Shown in pieces: positions 53,755 through 64,000 of a stretch of 64,000 nt of DNA (its first letter is position 1; the number at the start of each line of letters is the position of its first letter). The notes below the pieces were generated by a model, which saw only the letters and a program-made list of their open reading frames with translations, made no database searches and was not told where the DNA came from. A program made the translations under genes and the position numbers. The stretch covers positions 45,302,997 to 45,366,996 of the forward strand of contig OY759272.1 of NCBI GenBank assembly GCA_963662155.1, written 5' to 3'. Source of the stretch: Lamellibrachia columna. Lineage: Eukaryota; Annelida; Polychaeta; Sabellida; Siboglinidae.

Positions 53755-55014
53755 AAGAAGGGTAATTGAAAAAAGGCAGGAAATTATAGACCAGTCAGCC
53801 TAACAAGTATAATATGTAAATGTATGGAACAATGTGTCCAAGACAATATTGTCAATCATATGATAAAAAATAAATTATTCAGTACGCAACAATTTGGTTT
53901 TATTAAAGGTCGTTCTACGGTACTCCAACTGTTAAATGTTACTGACTCATGGACCAAAGCTTTAGTTAGAGGGGAATCTATAGACGTAGCATAGTTAGAG
54001 TTCATGAAAGCATTCGACACCGTCCCTCATAAAAGATTGAGAGGCAAACTTAAATCGTATGGCATAGAGTATTACACACTAAGATGGATCCAGGCGTTCA
54101 TGTCTGACCGTGTACAGCAGGTCAATGTAAATGGTATAAACTCTGAGTGGGTAAATATAACAAATGGAATTCCACAGGGCAGTGTCTTAGGACCGATCCT
54201 ATTTATTTTATACATAAATGATCTTCCTGAGAATATAGTTTCGAATGTATATGTGTTTGCGGATGATACAAAGGTTTTCGAAACAATTAATAGTCCAAAT
54301 GACCAGCATACACTACAGAACGATTTACATTATTTAACATCTTGGTCAAGTGAATGTTTATTAAGGTTCCACCCAGATAAATGTAATTCAATGCACGTAG
54401 GAAAAACAATACAGCAAGAATATGCATACAACCTGAAGATAGATAATACTGCCCTTGAATTAGGAGGAATACAAGAACAAGACATTGGGGTTATAATTGA
54501 TTCAAACCTAGAATTTGATAAACACATCAACCAAAAAACAAACAAAGCAAACAGTATCATGGCAGTTATTACGAGGTCCTTTACAACCCTATATCAACAT
54601 AATTTTGTGCCATTATATAAAGTTTTACTTAGGAGTCATCTAGATTATGCAATATCAATATGGTCTCCTTATAAACAGAAATACAAAGATGCCATCGAAA
54701 ATGTGCAGAGCCGCGCAACAAAGCAGCTTCCTGTGATGAAGGATATCACTTACGAGGAAAGACTTGAGAGATTGAAACTTTCCACACTTGCATATAGACG
54801 AACTCGTGGTGATATGATTGAGGTATATAAACTGCTTCAAGGGAAATATGACAATGATGTATCTAACATTATCAAGCTGCACAAAGACAGTGTTACAAGG
54901 GAAGGAACAAGGGGTCATAGTTTGAAATTGTTTCTAGAACGTGCTTGTACAAATGTTAGAAAAGAAAGCTTCTCACTTAGAGTTATCAGGTTATGGAATG
55001 ATCTAACGGAATAG
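53755..55014 (+). mobile_element. CR1-like non-LTR retrotransposon RT, mostly open
   Basis: The 53755-54003 part contains NYRPVSLTSIICK and FGFIKGRST with a stop (TAG) before LEFMKAFDTVPH. The 336-aa open frame from 54004 has KAFDTVPHKRL, GIPQGSVLGPILF, YVFADDTKVF (FADD), LRFHPDKCNSMHVG, RSHLDYAISIWSPY and, at the end, SLRVIRLWNDLTE. The endonuclease is absent. One in-frame stop and the 5' truncation mark it as inactive. Confidence 0.88.
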
Positions 55015-56340
55015 TTGTAACTGCACCAAGTGTCAACTCATTTAAAAACTGTCTAGATAGACATTGAAGTACTGAGGAGTTTCTCTACAACTACAAAGCT
55101 GCCTTGCCAGGAAGTCGTAGAAAATTCCAAGGGATAATTGAAGATCTGACCACCGAGGCCACCGCCTACGGTCAGGAAGAACCTAAGTAAACCTAAGTAA
55201 GTTCACTTGTTGATTATCTGTAACGAATAATGTGAGTTAAAAAAATTACATGATGTAACTGAAAAAGCAACTGAAAGTTAATTGAAATTTGAAAATACCA
55301 ATTACATTTTCACGAATTCCAATTACTTTAAAAAAACTTTGGCGAAAAACCAACAATAATCACTGGTTCATTTCACTCTCTGGCCCATAACTTCAGGAAA
55401 TAATTGTGCTAGAATAATAAAGGTTGCATTTTTAGAAAATCATAATAACAGGTACGATTTTGGGTGCTTACCCATTGTTGACATTACAGGGTATTAAAGA
55501 TGCAATTTACATGTAAATAGTTAGTTTTTTTTACAGAAATGCTCAACTATAGCCACTTATTCATTGGTTAAAATTGAAGTAAATTCCGAGATATCAACGT
55601 TTTGACCATTGGCTGATTTCACATTGAATGACCCTAATATATAGAACACTACAAATATCCTGATAAAAACAGGGTAGGCATTCTAAGGGTTTCTAAGATA
55701 TGATCAAAATAGTACATTTATATGATGAATTTGCTGTAAATCTGATTTCAATTGTTTCTTCCCAGTGCCCAGTTATACACAATTTCCTGTCTACTAAATG
55801 CAGTTAAATGAGACCTTTCCAAAACTATTACTGAAGTTATGGGTCAGAAAGTGTCATTAAGTGCAATTGTAATGAAAACAGCAATAGATCATATGTAATG
55901 TTTTAACATACATTATTATAAATGTGCAGCCAACTGTGCTTCCCCTACGGCTTGGACAGATGTAGCTAAACCAGTTTGACGCAGGGTCTATACTGTAGTT
56001 TGCGATTGGAACAGGTTATACAGACTGCTTCAATTGCTTAACGCTTCAATTTACTACCCAGCTGTCTCAAGTGGTTACACTCCAAACAGCCCAAACTTGG
56101 GCTAACGCAGGAGTCTGTGGTGGACTGTGCGCATGCGCTGTTAGTGGTACACACTAAAACTAAAAGACTAGTATCTTTAATGTTGCTGAAAAGGTTTTAT
56201 CTGATAGTTTTATTTATGTTATGTATAAGGATGTCAGATAATTTTTTTTAATAGTTTGGTTATGTGTATGGTTACTGTCGCTGTCTTGCCACATGCACAC
56301 ATAGACAGTCTCCATACCCACACCATGGAATAAGTTTACA
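55015..56340. other. non-coding stretch
   Basis: Begins with the 3' tail of the retrotransposon (CCTAAGTAAACCTAAGTAA near 55180). No gene is seen. 56070-56120 shares CACTCCAAACAGCCCAA with 16225-16245, part of a dispersed repeat. Confidence 0.5.
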
Positions 56341-56344
56341 CTGA

Positions 56345-59300
56345 AACCTGTGTTTTAAAGGCAGTTTAGGTGAGGAGGTGTGGTGATAGGGAGTTCCATG
56401 ATAGCTTCTTGAAATGATTTTTTTTTTTTATGTGTGGTGGAATCATATTCCATATGCGAATTGCTTGGGGATAAAATGAAAAGACCATTGCATTTATACG
56501 ACATCTGGGGGCTACGTATTGTCCACTGGTTCGAAAGCGGGTTAGTAGGCCTGGGGGGGGGGGTGATCTCAATAATGTTATTTAGAATTTTGTAGAAGGT
56601 TGTGGCGTGTTTAATAATACGTCTTCGTTCGAGGGTTGGCCATCCAAGGGCAGTAATTAGATCTGCTTTGTGTTCCGTCTGTAATAATTTTTAACATATC
56701 TGGCAGCAGAGTGTTGTACTCTTTCAAGGCTTTTAACTTGTGAAATGGTGTGAGAATTCCATATGGATGAAGAGTACTCGAGTTTTGGCCGAATTAGCAA
56801 GAGTTCGTTTAGTCATGCCTAAAACTTTCGAAGATTTTGAAGTTATGTCAGTGATGTGATTTGTCCAGGTTAACTTGGAATCCAATTTTACTTCGAGATA
56901 TGACTGGCTGGATACAGTACAGTAGATAATGGCTGGCCAAAAAGCGAGTACTTGTATGGGCTGGGTTTAGTTTTGTTTGTTACTGGAAGGTGGACACATT
57001 TAGATACATTAAATTCCATTTGCCATTTGTCTGACCATGTTTGGAGTTGGTTGAGGTCAGTTTGGAGAATGTCGTGGTCGGTTTTGGAAGAAATTTTACA
57101 ATATATAATACTGTCATCTGCAAAAAGGCATATGGAAGATTTTATGTTCCCATCTATATCATTTGTGTAGAGTAAGAAGAGGACAGGTCCTAGAACTGAA
57201 CCTTGTGGGACACCAGATGTGACATCTGTGATATCCGACAGGGCTCCGTTAACTGAGACTCTCTGTTTGCGGTTGGATAGAAAATATTTCATCCAATTTT
57301 GAGTGTTTCCAGTGATTCCGTAGGAGGTCAATTTTGATAGAAGGCGTAAGTGAGGGACTTTATCAAAGGCTTTGGCAAAGTCAAGCAGGATTGCGTCAAT
57401 TTGGGTCTTGTTGTCCATAGCAGTCATCCAGTCGTGGACTGTCTCAATGAGTTGAGATTCACAAGACAGTCCCTACTGGAATCCGTGTTGGAATTGGAGA
57501 ATGATGTTATGCTTGTGCAGGTGTTTCCACATATTGCTTAGGACGATGTGCTCCATTACTTTACAGAGGATGCAGGTTAGGGATATGGGTCTGTAGTTAG
57601 CAGGGTAAGATTTGTGGCTTTTTTTGTGTATGGGAGTTACTAATGCTTGTAGCCAGTCGTTAGGAAGTTTACCTGCGTTGTATGATTGTTGGAAAATTTG
57701 GGTGATGATGGGAGCTATCTGCTTTGCAGTTTCTTTAATGACTCTGGCTGGGAGTTCATCTGGGCCTGTAGCTTTGTTCTGGTTTAGATTTGCCAGCTGC
57801 TTTATTAGCCATCTATGCCAATTTCGAGAAGGGCGATGTTGGGGTAAGTAGAGGGGGCTATTTGGAGATAGGGTGCTTTTCTTGGGTAAATATAGAGCTA
57901 AATTGGTTGTTTAGGGCATTTGCTTTATCACGATCATTTATTATTGGCTGGTCGTTTACTCGAAGTGTGGGAATGCCAATGTTTTCTCGTTTATTTGCCT
58001 TAATAAATGACCAGAATCGTTTTGGATTAGTTTTCAGGCTGTCTCCAATGTGGTTGTTAACATAGTCTTTGTAAGATTTTGCTAATGCTTTAGTAGCTTG
58101 CTTTCGGAGTTCCTTAATTTTTTTCCCAGTCACCGTTTAGTCCAGTTTGCTTTGCCTTTTTGTGGCTTTTGTTACGTCTTCTCTGAATTCTAATTAGTTC
58201 ACGTGTTATCCAGGGGAGGTGGGTTTTTGCTTTGGTGTATCGTCTAGGTATGTTTTTGTTAATGAAGGTAGTCAGATGTTCCCGAAAGAAGGTCCAGTTT
58301 ACGTCTATATCCTGTGAGTTGGGGTCCATGTCGAAGTACTCACGATTTAGTTTGTCTATGTCGTCTTTGAGTTTGTCCCAGTCTGCTGATTTATGACTAT
58401 AAACTTTGTGGGGGGTTTCTTGTTGCGAACTGGGTTTAAGTTTACATTGAAGGTCACGGATTCGTGGTCGCTCATACCAGGAGTGGTATGGGTGTTGATG
58501 ATAATGGAGGGATTTGAGGTGAGTATGAGGTCAAGAATGTTACCAGAAGCGATACGTGTGGGGTCGTTTACCATGTTTTGCAGCCCAAAGTTGTTAGTTA
58601 TTTCTAGTAGTTTGTTATGCTTGCTAGCAGTGCTGTTATTAGTGGTCTGGTGATTTGTCCAGTTGATATCATGGAGATTAAAATCTCCAGCTGTGACTAC
58701 ATTAGGGGGAGTTTTTTGTGATCTGTATAGTTTAGTTAGGGATTCATGGAGAGCTTCAAGGGATCGGATGTGGTCATTTGGGGGTCGATAATAAGATGCA
58801 AAGTATATGCATTTGTTACGTGCAAAGTGAATTTTTTTTCCAAACCATTTCACAATTTGAGATCAAATTTTGGAGGGGTTCAGCTACAATGTTGTCACGG
58901 AAGGCTATAAGGACTCCACCGCCATGGACATTGCTGTCCTTTCTGATGGCCTCATAGTTGGGTGGGAGGAAAGAGTGTGTAGCATAGTTTGCATCTAATT
59001 TAGTTTCAACTAGAAATATGATGTCTGGGTTATTAGATTGAGTAGTTGCCTTTAGTTGGGTTGCTTTTTCTATACCCTTAACGCTGTTGGTGTTTATAAA
59101 AATTCCTTTAAGTGTGTTTCCTTGGGTTTTCTTGTGACGTTCGGGAGTTGAGGTGTTTTGGGGATTTGGGGCTAAAATTAAGCCTGCATTTTGTGATGTA
59201 TGGAGTGTTGGGGTGTTAAGTATAGAGCTGTCAGACGAGGTGTAGTTAGAATTTGATTGCTTATTTCTAGATGGAGAAGGGGTAAAATTTGGAATTCCAC

Positions 59301-59810
59301 ATTGGTCGCAGAACCACAAGGCACTTTGGTTAATCAAGGAGTTGCAGGATGATGGGGACATACCGATACAATATATGTGGTGCCATTGATTACATTCTTC
59401 GCAGAGGATAGCCGTCTCGGTTTCTGACAGGCTGATGACAACTTCCACAAGGATAAATTGGGCGCCCATATGGGCCAGGGTTTGGGTGGATGTCGCCTAA
59501 GAGTGTGATCAGTCCACTGAGGTACATATGTGTAAGAATGTCTGATCTGAATTTTATTTTGGCTGGGAATTTAATTCGGGGTTTCAAAGTTAGGGCGTAA
59601 TATCTTGGTTTAATTTTGAGATTTGATCGAGATACACGTTGAAATGTTCCAATGATCGTTGCTGTTAGGAGAATGATAGGCAAATTCAATCGCCATACAA
59701 TTTTTTCTATCTGGCTGTTGCTGTTGTAAGGCGAAGAGCTCGCTCGGCAAAAACGTAAGTATTTTCATGAAACGTGAAACCTTACAAAAACGCCATAAAC
59801 AGAGCAATAA
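56345..59810 (-). mobile_element. near full-length non-LTR retrotransposon, frameshifted
   Basis: Minus strand, about 3.4 kb. In order: N-terminal segment ending GLITLLGDIHPNPGP (2A-like, 59471-59497); a PHD finger (CGSC..., ILCEECNQWHHIYC, WFCDQCG) broken by a one-base frameshift near 59430; EEP endonuclease pieces (DIIFLVETKLD, HGGGVLIAFRDN, YYRPP, AGDFNLHDINW, MSDHESV); a linker with KRFWSFIKANKRENIGIP; RT with [29 protein letters not shown] and CLFADDSIIY (FADD); and a tail with RIWNMIPP. At least four frame breaks make it inactive. CR1/Rex-like by layout. Confidence 0.88.
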
Positions 59811-60940
59811 ACATGTTTTTCATGTCTGTATGCATTCTTATATGTATATCACTAAAGTTACCTGACAATAACCATGTAAAAGTGTGAAATTATTACCTTT
59901 TTGTCTGAACGCATGTGTTTGTAATTTTTTTTTATATAACCGGATGTTGTGTGAGCGAGATTACCAAACGGGATTCTCGTAGATCAATATAAGGTCAGGC
60001 TAAGAATTGCCGTCTGCTGGCCATAGAGTTACATCCTTAATCATCCCCCTATAAACTACTAACTTACTAGTAAAGGGTGTTTTATTTATGTCTGTGCTGC
60101 TGGCCCACTCGGGCCTCATTCTACACGAAATCACGTTTGATCATATGACCCAAAGGCAACATCACGTGCACAGTATGGCGGCTAATTTTGAAATGTTTTC
60201 TATATCACTGGTAAAAGTACTCATAAGTAATTATTTGGAACACATTTCTTCAGTTTCTTGACGCCCAAGTGTCAGAATACACATGTGAAACGGTTAGTGC
60301 GTATCGGTTTAAAAACTTAAGTTATTAGTTCCGTAGCCATTTGGCTACAAAAAGCCCAAATCGACGCATAGAAAAAACCCGGGGTCGACTTACGCCCCAA
60401 AACTCAAGAGTGGGGCAGACGACTATGCCTAGGAGAATGACAGTGATAATTTGCGTTAGCCCAAGATTCATCCGCGTGGAGTGCGGGACTAGGTGAGACG
60501 AATATTTCTTAAAAGGAGATCCGAATTGGAATACATTTTGTAGCATGGTTTTCTGAAAGCTAGATCCAAATGCAAACATGTGGCGACTTGAAGAAAAAGT
60601 AAGCTTGCTAATGAAATGGTTAGCGAATTTTTTTTAATAACACCCGGATAGCGCCGGCAGTGGAAGGCCGCCATCTTGGAAATGTTGGGTCATGTGTTGT
60701 GATAAAGGTATGCTAGACTACTCGGCCCACATGACAACTCGGCCCAGCTCGAGACAGCTCGGCCCAGTGATAAATGATATGATGGCTATACTATGCTATG
60801 CTATGCTTCATAATATTATTTTGTTATATTGTTTATGCATAAAAAACTTTTACCTTTGTTGTTGCTAAATATTAACTTTGTATACAAATGTTATCCCATA
60901 TATTCGTGAAACACAACACTGGCAATAATCGCCGGGATAT
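59811..60940. other. non-coding stretch
   Basis: No gene is seen. CTCGGCCCACATGACAACTC and variants (CTCGGCCCAG) recur at 60721-60770 as a short degenerate tandem, and CTATGCTATG repeats at 60788-60805. Confidence 0.5.
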
Positions 60941-60942
60941 TG

Positions 60943-60979
60943 TAGGCTTATGTCATATATTAACGTATATTTGCAGAAG

Positions 60980-61021
<42 letters not shown>

Positions 61022-61063
61022 CTTCTATAAATATACGTTAATATTTGACATAGGCCTACAATA
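60943..61063. repeat. inverted repeat around an (AT)n core
   Basis: Left arm TAGGCTTATGTCATATATTA + ACGTATATTTGCAGAAGT and right arm ACTTCTATAAATATACGTTA + ATATTTGACATAGGCCTA flank (TA)n. Looks like a small hairpin element. Confidence 0.75.
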
Positions 61064-61072
61064 TATATATAT

Positions 61073-62840
<1,768 letters not shown>

Positions 62841-62841
62841 G

Positions 62842-63084
62842 CTAGAAAATTACTTGCATAAAGTAGCAGACAGAATCTGGTAAAAATTTGAATTCTGAAG
62901 AATGTATTTCTTGCGCCCCAGGGCCTGCTGTATGCAACAAGATTGCCACCTGAGTTTCCTTCGCTTTCTTGCCAAGTTCACATGCTACGAAGTACGTCAG
63001 AAATTGCTGCTCCCATGTGCTCCAATTTTGAGCCACGTTGCCGCTAACAAATTTCGTAGGCTCGGGAGACTTTAAAGCATTCAT
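62842..63084 (-). pseudogene. Ty3/gypsy gag N-terminus, truncated
   Basis: ATG 63084 opens MNALKSPEPTKFVSGNVAQN, then NWSTWEQQFLTYFVACELG and QVAILLHTAGPGAQEI, the usual N-terminal gag of invertebrate gypsy elements of the K02A2.6-like type. The homologous part ends near 62860, after which the frame runs into unrelated sequence. Confidence 0.75.
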
Positions 63085-63118
63085 CTTGCGTAGAGTATTT
63101 ATTCACCTCTTGACACCA

Positions 63119-63287
63119 TGTCGTAGATGGGATTAGATTATTGTTAAATATATTTCATAACAACAGCATTCATTTTGGCATCATCTCGCACACTATTTAT
63201 TGCTTAATTCTCATTGGCTGAAAATACAATATTGACCAGACTGGTCACTAGAGGGCAGCAGCTAAGCAGCTTGCTCAGTTTACGACA
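63119..63287 (-). mobile_element. gypsy LTR (169 bp) with PPT and PBS
   Basis: On the minus strand the LTR runs from TGTCGTA to TACGACA, giving perfect 7-bp inverted ends. AAGAGGGAGA (63297-63288) is the polypurine tract before it. TGGTGTCAAGAGG (about 63118-63106, overlapping the LTR end) is a plausible primer-binding site after it. Integrase sequence precedes the LTR and gag follows it. Confidence 0.7.
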
Positions 63288-63337
63288 TCTCCCTCTTAAA
63301 TAAAATGTTCTTCAATTACAGTCTGTCAAACTTACTT

Positions 63338-64000
63338 CTAATCACAAATGTATTCGGCTAACTTCAATGGCCGCCTAATAATCCTCCCTCGAGACGTTTT
63401 CTGAGGTGTTGGTGTTGTCTTTGCTTGAGTTGGGAACACTCTGGGTGGCGTCTGTTGTCGACGTGCATCCTCGTGAGTCAATTGCTGGGGTGCATTCGAC
63501 GATACGTCGACAGGAGCGGTTGTTTCAGGTTGTTTCTCTGCGGTTTCTGCGATATTCTCGGCCTTCGCGAGTGACAATATAGGACCGTGGATGTCCTTCT
63601 TTCCGCATCACCACTGCAGGTTCCCAAACGTTTTCGTGTCGCATACGCACCACACTGCCTGGCTGCAGTTCCGTCAGCCGCTTCGATCCTCTGTCATAGT
63701 ATTGCTTGTACTTGTTTTGACGTTGTTGCAGTTGGCATTGAGCACTGACAACTTGTGGTGTCAACAATCTTGATCTTGCTGGCAGCTTGGCACGGAGCAT
63801 GCGACTCATTAGCATCTGCGCTGGCGAGAATAATGCAACTGCTACTGGCGTGTGGCGGTACTCCAGCAGTGCTACATACGGGTCTCGTCCTTTGCAGTCC
63901 GCCTTTTTCAAGATGCGTTTCAGCGTTTGCACCGCACGTTCACTCTGTCCGTTTGACTGTGGAAAGTTGGGGCTTGACGTAGTTAGCTTTATGCCCCAGT
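63338..64000 (-). pseudogene. Ty3/gypsy pol 3' end (integrase C-terminus), window-edge partial
   Basis: Runs in from beyond the window end. Pieces: SERAVQTLKRIL-type start, DPYVALLEYRHTPV, SPAQMLMSRMLRAKLP, YYDRGSKRLTELQPGSVVRM, RSYIVTREGREYRRNRR. The frame breaks near 63545 and the remaining C-terminus (TSRGRIIRRPLKLAEYICD) continues in another frame to the stop at 63338, so this copy is not intact. Confidence 0.85.

Overview
The window is metazoan nuclear DNA, most likely from a marine invertebrate. The evidence is a spliced animal gene (a BBLN homologue), a tandem C2H2 zinc-finger gene with a decayed paralogue, many degraded non-LTR retrotransposons, a Ty3/gypsy remnant and long dinucleotide microsatellites, all in AT-rich sequence. 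A mollusc or other lophotrochozoan is a guess; nothing here fixes the phylum. A 200-N assembly gap lies at 52990-53189.

The centrepiece is a complete, apparently young Polinton/Maverick (adintovirus-like) element at 20977-38749, 17,773 bp. It has 215-bp terminal inverted repeats that I read as identical, ends beginning AG, and a perfect 6-bp target duplication (AATGAT) on both sides. It is visibly richer in GC than its flanks and its main ORFs are open. The right two-thirds carries the virion and replication set on the + strand, tightly packed with overlapping stop and start codons: protein-primed DNA polymerase (with zinc fingers and an OTU-like domain at its N-terminus), packaging ATPase, a small basic protein, a conserved 257-aa protein, three very small membrane proteins, integrase with chromodomain, a 103-aa membrane protein, penton-like minor capsid, pVI/pX-like internal protein, double-jelly-roll major capsid and an adenain-like protease.

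The left third is the unusual part. A leftward gene has a clean in-frame intron. A rightward ORF joins a NADAR (YbiA-like) domain to an RPA70-C-like zinc OB-fold, with a TATA box between the two halves. Next come two acidic ORFs and three short, mutually similar candidate 3'-terminal exons. Every splice site I can propose in the rightward part is phase 0. The 3' untranslated regions of both the left and the right gene blocks carry three copies each of the same two-stem RNA-like motif. Its stems change sequence between copies while keeping their pairing, and its internal-loop bases are conserved. This is my best candidate for an undescribed element. Several TATA boxes lie 30-33 bases from candidate start sites.

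Left flank (1-20976): non-LTR fragments; BBLN (two coding exons, 6582-8634), whose intron holds an inverted copy of its own second exon and a minisatellite; an intact 17-finger gene on the minus strand (11848-13431); more retrotransposon pieces; a ~1-kb element with inverted ends; (TA)n/(TG)n microsatellites; and a 90-bp hairpin. Right flank (38756-64000): a paralogous copy of the zinc-finger segment, now a pseudogene, so the Polinton lies between two copies of a segmental duplication; a large palindrome interrupted by a reverse-transcriptase fragment; four further non-LTR remnants, one with a 2A-like motif and PHD finger; the assembly gap; and a gypsy element in an unusual integrase-LTR-gag order at the window edge.
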